NCBI GenBank assembly: GCA_963575745.1
Contig: CAUYUJ010014257.1
Span: forward strand, 230,469-294,468
DNA from: Prorocentrum cordatum
Taxonomy: Eukaryota; Sar; Dinophyceae; Prorocentrales; Prorocentraceae
DNA length: 64,000 nucleotides
Direction of reading: 5' to 3'
Shown here: piece by piece, positions 1 to 10,786 of the stretch
Position numbering within the stretch: the stretch's first letter is position 1
Layout of the letters: every line of letters begins with the position of its first letter
The notes under the pieces: generated by a model
What the model saw: only the letters and a program-made list of their open reading frames with translations
The model's database searches: none
Told to the model about the DNA's origin: nothing
Position numbers and translations under genes: made by a program

Positions 1-58
1 TGATGATGCTGATAATGATGAGGATGATGTGGCGGTTGATGATGATGCTGATGCTGAT

Positions 59-89
<31 letters not shown>

Positions 90-275
90 ATGATGTTGAT
101 GATGATGATGACGGTGAGCATGCCGACGAGGATGAGGCGTATAATGGGGATGACGAATAACCGGAGGAGGTGAAGGAGGAGGATGAGGGAGAGGAGGAGG
201 ATTAGGAAGATGAGGAAGGAGGACGAGTAGCAGGAGGAAGAGGAAGAGGAGGACTAGGAATAGGAGTAGGAGTAG
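1..275. repeat. GAT/GAG trinucleotide-rich tract
   Basis: Impure TGATGATGC and GATGAT repeats grade into GAG/GGA repeats after about 160. Reading frames here give only poly-Asp, poly-Met or poly-His and are not genes. The tract runs off the left edge of the window. Confidence 0.9.
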
Positions 276-565
276 GATTATGAGTCAAGCTAGCCAGCTC
301 GAGCGAGTCAAGGATGGCATGCCCAGTCCCACCCGCCCTCCCACAACAAAAGAAGCAAAGCTGGCACAACTGGGGGCCGAAGTCACACCAGCCAGCCGGT
401 TTGGTACAGCTGATGCGGCCGCGATGGCGGTTGCCGACGGGAACTGGCGAGCGCGTGTTGAATGCCGCGCACGCATTGCCAGACGAGTCGAGAATGGCCC
501 GGTACACCGCAGGAAGCCAGAGGTGGCCGGAGGAAGCCCGACGGTCTGACAGGACACCCCAAAGC
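276..565. other. non-repetitive stretch, nothing recognised
   Basis: Balanced-composition sequence between microsatellite and the first 119-bp direct repeat. It contains an 89-codon plus-strand frame (280-549) and overlapping minus-strand frames. No domain, zinc-binding pattern or known element end is visible, so I do not call a gene. Confidence 0.5.
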
Positions 566-684
566 ATTTTTGTGAAAAAGCATTGGGTTTTTGATGTTTT
601 TATGTTGAAATGCTTGCAAACACACGGTGTTCGGTAGGATTCTGACATGAACGCGCGAGTGTGCTCTTTGTGGCATTTTTTGCA
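566..684 (+). repeat. 119-bp direct repeat, copy 1
   Basis: This copy matches 828-946 at an offset of 262 bp with only two visible substitutions. It is AT-rich at the start (many T runs) and unlike the flanking DNA. No inverted ends or coding potential are seen. It may be a solo terminal repeat or a short interspersed element; orientation is arbitrary. Confidence 0.85.
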
Positions 685-827
685 CAGGATTCGCGGCCTG
701 GGTCCATGACAGAGCATCGCGAGTGCACCGCGCGATGACGTGAAATCGCTGGATTTGACCGAATTCTTAAGATTCCTATGGTTTTCCTATGATTTCAGCA
801 AGAGAGCCCGGGCGGGAAATTTGTACA

Positions 828-946
828 ATTTTTGTGAAAAAGCATTGGGTTTTTGATGTTTTTATGTTGAAATGCTTGCAAACACACGGTGTTCGGTAGG
901 ATTCTGACATGAACGCGCGCGTGTGCTCTTTGTGGTATTTTTTGCA
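828..946 (+). repeat. 119-bp direct repeat, copy 2
   Basis: Second copy of the 566-684 repeat in the same orientation, differing at two positions. The 143 bp between the copies does not resemble a transposon coding region. The near identity implies a recent duplication. Confidence 0.85.
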
Positions 947-1074
947 ATGGATTATCGCCGTGGACGACAGGACGTCCATGTCGAGAGGAAAAAATAAGAA
1001 AAATGTTGATTTTGTATTGTTTTTTACAGGTTAGGATGGGACCACCCGGATGCGGCCCCTAATGGCCGGCCTGA

Positions 1075-1500
1075 GGGGGGAGTAGGAGTGTATTCTAATA
1101 AGGAATAAGGATCGGAGGAGGATGAGGATGGGATGAGGAGGAGGAGGAGGAGAAGGAGGACGAGGACGACGAGGAGGATGCGGATGAGGAGCAGGAGGAG
1201 GAAGATGAGCAGGAGAGGAAGGAGGGGGAAGACAATACGGATGATTGAGGATTGAGGAATGGGGAGTGAGAAGTGACGAGTGAGAAGTAAGGAGGAGGAG
1301 AACTGAGGCGTGAGGAGTGAGAAGTAAGGCGTGAGGAGTGAGGAGTGAGAAGTGCTGCTGATGATGAGGAGGAGGCGGAGGAGGAGGAGGAATATGAGGA
1401 GGAGGATGATGCTGCGGCTGCAGATCATGCCTATGACGGTGCTGATGCTGACTACGACCATGATGGCGATGCCGACGATGATGGTGACGATGATGATGAT
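1075..1500 (+). repeat. segmental duplication inside microsatellite, copy 1
   Basis: The block begins with a G-run followed by agtaggag, passes through a distinctive GGATTGAGGATTGAGGAATG segment and a GAGTGAGAAGT minisatellite, then a GCGGCTGCAGATCATGC segment. The same order of landmarks occurs at 2768-3215, so a block of over 400 bp was duplicated, not just the simple repeat. Confidence 0.75.
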
Positions 1501-2767
1501 GCTGATGATGTCGGCCCTTAGTCCGATGATGATGCTGATGATGCTGATCACGCTGATGACGATGCTGCTGATGATGCTGTTTTTTGATGCTGCTGCTGAT
1601 GACGATGAGGACGATGCTGATGTTGTCGATGCTGATCACGCTGATGATGCTGCTGCTGATGATGATGACTATAATGATGCCGATGATGCTACTGCTGATC
1701 ATGACGATGATGCTGATGCTGATGATGCTGATGATGATGCTGATGGTGATGGTATTGCTGATGCTGATGATGCTGCTGATGATGCCGCTGATGTCGATGA
1801 CGATGTTGCTGACGGTGATACGGCTGATGATGCTGCTGATGGTGCTGCTGATGATGATGGCGACGCTGTTGATGATGATGACGATGCTGATGCTGATGCT
1901 GATGGTGATGATGATGGTGATGCTGATTATGACGGTGGTGTTAATGCTGATGTTGTTGCTGATGTTGATGATGATGTTGATGATGATGATGAGGAGTAGA
2001 AGGAGGAGGATGACCATGACGATGATGCTGTTGACGATGATGATGCTGATGATACTGATGATGCTGATGGTGATGATGATGTCGATGCTGATGCTGATGC
2101 TGCTGATGATGCTGGTGATGATGCTGTTGATGATGATGGTGATGATGATGATGATGCTGATTGACTGTGAGAATGATGATGGTGACGATTCTGGGAATGA
2201 TGACGACGATGCTGATGATGTTGATGACGCTGCTGTTGCTAATGGTGCTGGTGCTTGTGATGATGCTGATGGTGATGTCGATGCTGATGAAGGTGACGAC
2301 GATGTTGCCGATGACCCTGTCGATGACCTTCACGTTGGTGGTAATGATATGATGATGATGACACTGCTGATGATGCTGATGCTGCTGCTGCGGCACTGCG
2401 GCTGCTGATACTGATGTTGATGCTGATGCTGCTCATGATGGTGATGCTGATGATGCTGATGGTGGTGATGCTGATGCTGATGATTTTGCTTTGTTGCTGA
2501 TGATTCCGATGGTATTTTCGAGGAAGGGGAGGAGTACGAAGCTGATGAGGTGGATGAGGAGGACGATGAGTATTAGGAGGGGGCGCACGACGATGATGAT
2601 TTTGACCATGCTCATGATGATACTGATGATGATGATTATGCTGAGGATGATGGTGAGAGTGATGCTCAGGGTGATGATGATGACCACGATGCTAAAGATG
2701 CTGATGATCACGATGCTGATGATCATGATGATGATGATGATGATGAATGATGCTGCTGATGTTGCTG

Positions 2768-3215
2768 AGGGGGGGGAGTAGCAGTAGGAGAGGGAGTAGG
2801 AGGAGGATCAGAAGGAGGAGGAGGATGAGGAGGAGGAGGAGAATGAGGACGCGGACGACAAGGAGGAGGAGGAGGAGCAGGAGGAGGAAGATGAGCAGGA
2901 CAGGAAGGAAGCGCAAGAAGAAACGGAGGATTGAGGATTGAGGAATGGGGAGTGAGAAGTGACGAGTGAGGAGTAAGGGGGAGGAGAACTGAGGCGCGAG
3001 GAGTGAGAAGTAAGGCGTGAGGAGTGAGGAGTGAGGAGTGATGCTGATGCTGATGATGACGATGCTGATGAGGAGGAGGAGGCGGAGGAGGAGGAATATG
3101 AGGAGAAGAAGGATGATGCTGCGGCTGCAGATCATGCTTCTGCTGGTGCTGATGCTGACTACGACCATGATGGCGATGCCGACGACGATGACGATGACGA
3201 TGATGACGATGATGC
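2768..3215 (+). repeat. segmental duplication inside microsatellite, copy 2
   Basis: Second copy of the 1075-1500 block, about 1.7 kb downstream in direct orientation, with small insertions and deletions in the simple-repeat parts and good conservation of the unique landmarks (around 2937 and 3120). Confidence 0.75.
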
Positions 3216-3390
3216 TAATGACGATGTTGTCGATGCTGATGATGCTGATGATGCTGCTGATGCCGATGCTGCTAATGATGCCGATGCTGGCGATACTGTT
3301 GCTGATGATGATGTTGATGGTGATGATGCTGATGATGATGATGGTGCTGATTATTATGAGGATGATGCTGATGCTGCTGATGTCGCTCGT

Positions 3391-3545
3391 TGAGCCCCCT
3401 GCACGGCGCGCCCAGCCTGGGCGAGTATAGGGCCACACGCCCTGCGACGGGAAATTTTATTATTTTCTACCCGACGCACTGTCACGTTCCAGACAGCACT
3501 GCGTGGTTTTGTTTTCCCCAAGGTCGATGGATGGAAACAAATTCA
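3391..3545. other. short unique island, nothing recognised
   Basis: About 150 bp of non-repetitive sequence between two GAT tracts. No open frame or element end could be supported. Confidence 0.5.
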
Positions 3546-4566
3546 CTATTGATTTATGCTGTTGCTGATGCTGATGATGATGGTGTTGATGATGATGGTG
3601 ATGTAGCTGCTGATGATGATTCTGCCGTGGCTGCTGTTGCTGATGATGACGATGACGACAATGATGATGAAGCTGATGCTGATGACGATGATGATGCTGA
3701 TGATCATGATGTGGATTATGATGCTGATGCTGATGATGATGACGATGATGATGATGATGATGATGCTGATGTGGATGCTGATTCTGATGATGTCACTGAT
3801 GATGCTTATGACGCTGAGGATGCTGATGCTGCTGCTGCTGATGCAAATGATGATTATGCTCGTGAACATGCTGATCAAGCTGCTGATGATGATGCTTATG
3901 TTGCTGCTGCTGATGATGACGACGATGCTGATGATGATGCTGGTGATGACTCGGGCCATGATGTTCATGACGATGCTGATGACGATGCTGCTGATGGTGA
4001 TGATGATGCTGATGATGCTAATGATGATGATGCCGCTGATGATGGTGATGCTGCTGCGGCTGCTGATCGATGGTGAAAATGACGATGTTGATGATGCTGA
4101 TCATAATTGTGATGACGATGCTGACGATGATGACGATGCTGATGGTGATGATGATGCTGCAGATGATGACGAGGATGATGATGCTGATGATGCTGCTGAT
4201 GATGCTGCTGATGATGATGCCGATGCTGATGATGGTGATGCTGATGTTGATGCTGATGCTGATGATGATGATGACGATGCTGCTGCTGATGATGATGATG
4301 ATGATATGGGTGATGCTGATGACGCTGAGGATGCTGATGCTGATGCTGCTGATGCTGCTGATGATGATGATGACGGTGATGATGCTGATGATGATGCTGA
4401 TCATGATCATGACGATGACGATGACCATGATAATCATGATGATGGTGATGATGCTGCTGATGCTGATGATTATCATGATTATGATGTTTTTGTTGGTGAT
4501 GATGATGATGGGGATGTTGATGACGATGCTGACGATGCAGACGATGCTGGTACTCGTCATGATGAC

Positions 4567-4603
<37 letters not shown>

Positions 4604-4652
4604 GTGATGGTGATGGTGATGGTGATGGTGATGGTGATGATGATGGTGACGA
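3546..4652. repeat. GAT/GCT microsatellite tract
   Basis: Impure TGATGATGC repeats that become nearly pure GAT then GGTGAT at 4557-4650. It ends sharply where non-LTR retrotransposon sequence begins. Confidence 0.9.
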
Positions 4653-4658
4653 GCCCAA

Positions 4659-5240
4659 GTGATTTGCGCTGGGGCACGCGGGCGGGATGGCAACGACACG
4701 CCGCGCAACGTTTGCAGTTGCAGCGAGCGGGCTCGGCTGGTGCCTCGGCCCGCGCCTTGCTCCATAGAAAGCTCCACCACTGGGCCATCCAGCTATTCCC
4801 CGCGGCTTCGCTTCGAATGCGCTCTCAGCACGCTGCGGCGCATTGGGCGCAGTTGCCAGCCCCGAGTGTGGTCCGCCGTTTTCCGCCTTTTGTGCAACTG
4901 TTGGTGCACTAGTTCGCGCTTCGGCGGTTGCGGACGCTGCCGCTTCGGATGCTGGAGGGGCGACGACACAATCACGCATCTGGCCTACTGCCCGGTGGTG
5001 CGGCGCCTTCTGGACGACGTCCGGCTCACAGGGGGCATGGCTCTGGACTGGTTCCTCAACCTGGGGGTTCCGCGGACGAGCGACGAGGCCACGCAGCAGT
5101 GGGCCCTAGGCATTTATGGTCTGTACCGGTTGCACAATGCCCGTCGATATGGCCGCGTGGATATTGGAGACATCGACGACGCATTCAAGGAGTTCGTGCG
5201 TGAGGGACGTCGTGGCACTGAGCCGCCAGAGTCCGAGTGA
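4659..5240 (+). pseudogene. non-LTR (LINE-type) retrotransposon, C-terminal fragment of the RT polyprotein
   Basis: The frame encodes 193 residues that I read as the extreme C-terminus of a LINE-type ORF2 protein. The clue is a Cys-Cys-His-Cys pattern (CRFGC, then DTITH, then YC, residues about 93-111) like the terminal zinc-binding motif of several non-LTR polyproteins. It is preceded by an Arg/Cys-rich stretch and followed by a helical segment ending at TGA (5238). No RT catalytic domain is present upstream: GAT microsatellite abuts the fragment directly. This fits a 5'-truncated insertion, as expected from abortive target-primed reverse transcription. The start at 4659 is simply the first ATG, not a real start. 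A host gene fragment is a less likely alternative. Confidence 0.5.
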
Positions 5241-6599
5241 ACGGTGCCGCTTGTCTGCTTTTCCCATCTCTTGCCTCTTGCATGTGGCATCGCTCAGGAT
5301 GTACTTGTTTGTTGTTGTTTCTCTTCCCTCCTCGTCCTCCTCCTCCTCCTCCTCCTCCTCCTCCTCTCTCCCCTCCTGGACGCCTGAATCCACTGCGTTC
5401 GATTGGGCGTCTCCTGGAGGGGGTGCTCTGCCCCCTGGGCGCATAGGTCGCCCCAGTCTGCTAAATTTTGCTGTGTGCCTCACACCTTGGGCCCGCCCGC
5501 CTGCTTTGCGGCGTGCTTAGGCATCGAATTGGCTTCAATTCCTCCTCCTCTCCCTCCTCCTCCGCCTTCTTCCCCTCCGCCTCCCTGGAGTCGAAACTGT
5601 GTTGCCGAATCGTTTGCGTTTGGACTGCAGTGGTCATGTGGGTGCCCAGACTGACGAGCAGTCGGGCGATGGCCTCCGTGGTCAGCGCGCCGTAGACACA
5701 TGCAACATTTTGTAAACGAGAGTCTGTGCGATACCGAACGTTGTCGCTCGAGTTGGCTAGTTGCTTGTGTCTCGAGCTCGGTGCCAAGGCATTGTCTTCG
5801 TCTGTGCTTTCCCCTCCTTCCTCCTCCTTGTCCGCCCCCTCTGGTGCCTCCCCCCTTCCTGTCTCTTCTTCCCGCTTGGTGTTTACTTTCGTTGTCGACG
5901 CTGTGAGTGTGATGTAGTGGCGCTGGGGATCGCCACGTTGTGCTAGTTCCGATGCCTCTTCAGCATGCTGCGTCGCGGATTTGTCTCTCCGCTTCGATTA
6001 GGGCCCAGATTTGCAGTTCGCCATTCTGTAATGCGCAGCTTCGCTCGTGGCTTCACGGCTGATCACCTGTGCGGCTACTTTCACGAGCACGGTGTGCAGT
6101 ACTTTGTGGTTTCCGGTACGCGGCACATGCTCTCCTCTGGCAGATTGGCTCGTGCACCGACGTTGGATTCATTGGCAGCCTGTGCCTGCAAGGCCCACGC
6201 ATCCGATTAGTGTTCCACTGCAGCAGGGTATTTTAAGTTTACGTGGTCATTCATGGAGCTTGCGCCCACTTAGTTGTACAATTTTGCAGTTTCCCCCCAG
6301 CCAGCGAAAAAAGGGTCACACTTTGTTGGGCGTATTGTTGGCTCCGTTGGTGGAGTTCCCCCTCTTGTCCTCCTCCTCCTTCTCCTCTTCCTCCTCGGAT
6401 GTGAAACGTTGCGGCTTAACAGTTTTAACGCCGTTGTCGCCCGTAGCCGGAAGTGCGGCTTAACAATTTTAACGTCGTTTTTGCCCGTATCTTCCTCGTT
6501 GTTGATCGCCTGTTTTGAGTTGGTTCCGTTTGTGCGGGACTAGCTTTGGCGCTCTGTCATTAGTACGTCAAGGCTTCGTTTGCCGTGAAAAGAAACACG
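5241..6599. other. intergenic region with TCC tracts, no supported gene
   Basis: Moderately GC-rich sequence with short CCT/TCC runs (around 5335-5370, 5540-5580 and 6368-6400). Several frames of 60-138 codons are scattered over all strands with no recognisable domain. The first part may be 3' untranslated sequence of the LINE fragment that ends at 5240, but no poly(A) or tail repeat marks its end. Confidence 0.5.
6411..6491 (+). repeat. 44-bp tandem dimer
   Basis: GCGGCTTAACAGTTTTAACG and the following 24 bp recur at 6455 with a few changes, giving two tandem copies at a 44-bp offset. Confidence 0.7.
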
Positions 6600-6838
6600 A
6601 TGGAGATGATGCTGATGCTACTGATGATGATGATGCTGATGATGATGATGATGATGACGATGATGATGCTGATGATGATGATGCTGATGATGATGCTGAT
6701 GATGATGCTGATGATGATGATGCTGATGATATTGATGATGATCACGATGATGATGATGCTGATGATGATGATGCTGATGATGATGATGATGATGTTGAAG
6801 GCGATGATGATAATGATGATGTCGACGACGATGTTACC

Positions 6839-6881
<43 letters not shown>

Positions 6882-7100
6882 CTAATGATACTGATGCTGC
6901 TGATGACGATGCTGCTGATGATGATGATGCTGATGCCGATGAAGCTGGTGATGTTGATGCTGCTGCTGTTGAGCAGGAGGAGGAGGAGGAGGAGGACTAT
7001 GATGGTGAGGAGGATGATGTGGAGGAGGAGCATGATGACGATGATGATGATGCTGATGATGATGATGCTGATGCTGATGATGATGATGATGCTGATGCTT

Positions 7101-7165
<65 letters not shown>

Positions 7166-7173
7166 GATGATGC

Positions 7174-7205
<32 letters not shown>

Positions 7206-7305
7206 CTGATGATGCTGATGCAGATGCTGATGATGATGATGATGATGATGATGATGCTGATGATGACGATGATGATGATGATGCTGATGCTGATGCTGAT
7301 GATGC

Positions 7306-7356
<51 letters not shown>

Positions 7357-7592
7357 GGAGGAGGAGGATGATGATGATGAGGATGATGAGGATGATGAGG
7401 AGGATGAGGAGGAGGAGGAGGAGGAGGAGGAGGATTGGGGATGGTGAGGAGCAGGAGGAGGAGGAGGAGGAGGAGGAGGCGGAGGAGAAGGAGGAGGAGG
7501 AGGAGGGAGGAGGGAGGAGGAGGAGGAGGAGGAGGAGGAGGAGGAGGAGGAGGAGGAGGATGAGGAGGAGAAGGAGGAGGAGGAGGAGGAGG

Positions 7593-7628
<36 letters not shown>

Positions 7629-7833
7629 ATGATGAGGAGGAGGAGCAGGCGAAGGCGGAACAGGTGGCGGAGGAGGAGGAGGGGGAGGCGAAGGAGGAGG
7701 AAGAGGAAGAAGCGGAGTTGCAGGAGGAGGATGAGGAGGCGGGGCAGGAGGCGGAGGTGGATGCGGAGGCGGAGGAGGAGGAAGAGGACGAGGAGGAGGA
7801 GGAGGAGGAGGAGTAGGAGGAGGAGGAAGCCGA
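6600..7833. repeat. GAT tract passing into GAG tract
   Basis: Nearly pure GAT/GCT repeats up to about 7370, then GAG/GGA repeats to 7833. Open frames on both strands are low-complexity only (poly-Asp, poly-Ser, poly-Leu). Confidence 0.92.
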
Positions 7834-8138
7834 GGACACGAATCATCAACGAAAACGGCGAATCGCAATGCGGCGAGGAATCCATGCACTACTATACTAC
7901 TACTGCTGATAATCGAGCCAATAACACTGCTAATACCACTGCTAGTAATCATAGTAAGACGACTAACAACCATGATATGACTACGAATGTTATTATCACG
8001 AAAACGAGTATTCATACCAAAACCACTGCGAAGACGAATACTCATTGTACGAATACTGAGAATAAGACGGCTACTCCGACGAACGTTAACACGACTGCTA
8101 TTAACCCGAACAACCATGATACTACTCATAAGGAGGGA
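7834..8138. repeat. degenerate ACT/AAT/ACG trinucleotide tract
   Basis: Decayed triplet repeat (CTACTACTGC, AATACTGCTAATAC and similar). A sequence of the same style recurs at 49290-49400. Confidence 0.65.
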
Positions 8139-8329
8139 TGGAGGAGGACGAGAAGGAGGGGGACAACATGAGTAGGGGTGGGTTAGAGGAGGAGGTGGAG
8201 GAGATTGATGAGGAGGAGGAGGAGGAGGATGAGGAGGAGGAGGAGGAGGAGGAAGTGGAGGAGGACACGGAAGAGGACACGGAGGAGGATGAGGAGGAGG
8301 AGGAGGTGCAGGAGGAGGAGGCGGAGGAG
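8139..8329. repeat. GAG tract abutting a putative exon
   Basis: Almost pure GAG/GGA repeat ending in GCGGAGGAG at 8329. Its last AG could act as the splice acceptor for the exon that follows. Confidence 0.8.
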
Positions 8330-8402
8330 GCCCATTGACGCCCAGATCGACCAGTGGACCGCCCGCTCGGCACAGCTGAAGGGCGAGGTGGCCGCCTTGC
8401 AG
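8330..8402 (+). CDS. putative internal exon of a host coiled-coil protein (part 1)
   Basis: This short open segment encodes IDAQIDQWTARSAQLKGEVA followed by ALQ. It is a heptad-like helix unlike anything in the surrounding repeats. It continues in the same phase into 9354-9460, whose residues resume the same kind of amphipathic helix. From memory, helices of this style are common in a family of long coiled-coil proteins in dinoflagellates; I cannot name the function. The upstream boundary is the AG at the end of the GAG tract. The downstream boundary is CAG|GAGGCC, which gives a GA-type donor, a non-canonical donor class reported in dinoflagellates. Part of a predicted joined CDS; other exons lie outside what I can recognise. 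Confidence 0.45.
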
Positions 8403-8799
8403 GAGGCCTCTCCTCTGCTCCTTCGCCCCCCTTGCCCGCTGCTGCTGGAGGTCACCGTCACCGTCGCCAAAGAGGACGAGGAGGCCGTCGTCGTTGTCGT
8501 CGTCGTCGTCGTCGTCGTCAAAGCCTCAGCGCGACAGACCTGCGCATCTGAATATAGGATAGACCTGAACGCATTCAGGGCTTCAGGACCGACCTCAGCT
8601 GCTACCACTGACAGCACAGGCGTAGGTGTGTGTGTGTGTGAGAGGCACGTACACGTCTGCGCGCGCGTGTTCCTCGTTGTTGTGCGCGAGCGCGCCCGTG
8701 CATGTGTGTGTGTGTGTATGTCCGCGTGTGCGTGTGCGTGCGCGTGTGTGCGCACGTGCGTGCGTGCGTGCGCGCGTGTGTGAGAGAGAGAGAGAGCGC

Positions 8800-8846
<47 letters not shown>

Positions 8847-8865
8847 TGTGTGTGTGTGTGTGTGT

Positions 8866-8898
<33 letters not shown>

Positions 8899-8905
8899 TG
8901 CGTGC

Positions 8906-8950
<45 letters not shown>

Positions 8951-9353
8951 TGCGTGGCTGTATGCGCGAGCGTGTGTGTACATATGTATGTGTGCGCGTG
9001 CGCGTGCGCGCGCGTGTGTGTGCGCGCGCGTGTGTGTGTTTCTTTGTGTTCGTGCTTGCTTGTTTGTTTGTTTGTTTGCTTGTTTGCTTGTTTGTTTGTT
9101 TGTTTGTTTGTGTGTGTGTGTGCGCGGGTGCGTGCGTGCGTGCGTGCGAGCGTGCGCGCGCGTGTGTGCGTGTGTGTTTTCGTGTTGTCTCGCGCCCTGC
9201 TTTCCAGTTCTGTTGCGTCTGCCTGGGGCATGCCCCTCACACAGGGTGCTACGGCATTTCTGGCCCCTCCCTCGACAGCGCGTCGAGTGGAACTGATGCT
9301 CTCGAGGCCCGTTGGTCGTGCATCTTGTGTATGTCGTCTGCCACCGCTCCCAG
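8403..9353 (+). other. putative intron (GA-AG) filled with CGT and TG repeats
   Basis: Sequence between the two exon-like segments. It starts GAGGCC and ends CTCCCAG. Joining 8402 to 9354 keeps one reading frame with no frame correction, and the two flanking peptides are both coiled-coil. Inside lie a CGT run (8486-8520) and over 500 bp of TG/GCGT repeat. The splice sites are inferred from the frame match only. Confidence 0.4.
8628..9175. repeat. TG / GCGT / TTTG compound microsatellite
   Basis: Pure (TG)n and (GCGT)n blocks with a (TTTG)n block at about 9060-9110. Long frames here are Cys/Val or Thr/His repeats and are not genes. Confidence 0.95.
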
Positions 9354-9460
9354 TCGCTCGCGGAGCTCGCCAAGTCGCAGGCCGAGATGGACAAGATCCG
9401 CGCGGACGAGAAGGCCGCCGCTCACAGACTGCGGGAGGGCATCGGCGCAGCTGATGGCTG
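9354..9460 (+). CDS. putative internal exon of a host coiled-coil protein (part 2)
   Basis: Begins right after a CCCAG acceptor and encodes SLAELAKSQAEMDKIRADEK and a further dozen residues. The helix is charged and heptad-like, in phase with the exon ending at 8402. The 3' limit is placed at the GTGCGTAG donor-like site at 9461, but an end a few codons earlier is possible. I see no further exon of the same style before the YR element at 10700. Alternative: a retrocopied or relict fragment of such a gene. Confidence 0.45.
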
Positions 9461-10526
9461 GTGCGTAGTGGGGGCCACAGTGTGGACGAAGGGGTGCGCG
9501 TGAGCTTCTGTGGGAACATGAACAGGTAATGGGAGCAGAGGGATCCTGTCCTCCAGAAGAGGGGAGGGAGAGCAGGCAGAGGATGGAGCGGAGGACGATG
9601 GGTGAGTGGGATGAGCCAGGAAAAGAAAAGGTGTTGTAGGAATGACTGTGTGGTATATGCCTGATAAACCAGCCTTCGATACGGACTTTTTTGGGGGAGA
9701 GGGGGGTTCGGGCATGGGTACAGCTTTCGGTTTGCCATTGTTTTCGCGTCGGGTTCGCAACATGGCTACCTATCTGTCCATCGGGCCATGCATCCATGTT
9801 GGGAAGGCCTTGCGGCCAGTGCCGCCGTATCTGAAGGGGGACGACGGCGGCGGCTGCGGCGACGACGACAACTGACGCTCTGGAGCCCTTCTTGGGGCTC
9901 TCTCGGGGGTCTCTGGGGATCTGTTGGGGGTCCCCTTTGGGGACTTCTTGGGAAGCTCCGTTGTCACTTGGAGCCGCTTCGGAGCTGATCTGTGGCCTCT
10001 TGGAGGCATACGGGAAATACGCAGCACCCTAGAACAGCGGACAAGAGTGAGGAGGGTGCAATCGGGAGGGGGATCTGGGAGGAGGCGGTGGTGGTGGTGG
10101 TGGTTGTGGTCCCCTTGTCCACAGAGGGGGGGCGGGGGGAGGGGGCTTGAGTTCCCCTGTCCACAGGGGGACCACTCCCCTGTCCCCACTGTCCAAGGAG
10201 GGGACCCCCCGAGGGGGAGGGCACGCCCCGCGGGACCCCTCCCGGGACCCCCCCTCCCGGAATTCCCCCAGGACCCCCCCCCCCCTCCCCACGACCACCC
10301 CCAGGACCCCTCCGCGGTCCCTCCCCCCCCGGCATGGATGGGATCAAAGGGAAGGGGCTTCCCTCGGAGTCAGTTACGACGTTGTTTGCTTCTCATTTGG
10401 TTGGGTCGCTTGAATAGGAGGGCCCAGGGAACGGGCGGGAGCGGCGACGGCGTTGACGACGACTCAAATGGGAAAGCGCCTCACACATGCCGACAGGGTC
10501 GGCGGATGACACACACACATATGTAA
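9461..10526. other. intergenic, GC-rich with G/C runs and small palindromes
   Basis: No gene supported. 9880-9970 holds a degenerate CTTGGGGCTCTC repeat. 10110-10330 is a series of C and G runs, including CCCCTGTCCACAGGGG palindromes that could fold as hairpins. Frames are Pro/Gly-rich on both strands and reflect composition. Confidence 0.5.
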
Positions 10527-10529
10527 TTT

Positions 10530-10577
<48 letters not shown>

Positions 10578-10583
10578 TTTGAT

Positions 10584-10630
<47 letters not shown>

Positions 10631-10631
10631 T

Positions 10632-10662
<31 letters not shown>

Positions 10663-10682
10663 TATAGATAGATAGATAGATA
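10527..10682. repeat. (GATA)n microsatellite
   Basis: Long GATA/TAGA run ending just before the left terminus of the YR retroelement. A stub of the same repeat (AGATAGATATAGG) follows the right terminus at 19135, so the element probably inserted into this microsatellite. Confidence 0.92.
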
Positions 10683-10699
10683 CATATATAGGTATATAT

Positions 10700-10786
10700 A
10701 TGTATACGTTTACGGTAGATGTGTGGGCGTCAGGGGGGTAGCGTGTCACATCGGCCGCATTCGCTTGCATGGCAGCTGTTCTGGCT
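10700..10786 (+). repeat. A1 split direct repeat of the YR element
   Basis: 87 bp that match A2 (18613-18699) without a difference that I can see. It contains the ATG at 10769 used by the first ORF, so it probably carries leader and start context. Its left edge, ATGTATACG, joins (GATA)n flanking DNA. Confidence 0.85.

Larger units (their letters stand above)
1060..3390. repeat. GAG/GAT/GCT microsatellite complex
   Basis: Long compound tract of GAG, GAT, TGATGC and GTGATGAT units. Every frame is open for long stretches because the repeat lacks stops in several frames, giving poly-Asp, poly-Met, poly-Ile or poly-His. I regard all these frames as non-coding. Confidence 0.9.

Noticed and set aside
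280-549. 89-codon frame near the left edge
   Set aside because: No domain, overlapping minus-strand frames equally long, and no supporting neighbour.
1-4652. Long poly-Asp, poly-Met, poly-His and poly-Ile frames on both strands
   Set aside because: They are direct translations of GAT/GAG triplets, open in several frames at once, with no domain or start context.
6515-8171. Frames of 310-528 codons in the GAT/GAG tract
   Set aside because: Same cause: microsatellite without stops in several frames.
8626-9468. Cys/Val and Thr/His repeat proteins
   Set aside because: Translations of (TG)n and (GCGT)n; no conserved protein features.
10110-10330. G/C-run palindromes as terminator or regulatory hairpins
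   Set aside because: Many similar C and G runs without a neighbouring gene; composition explains them.
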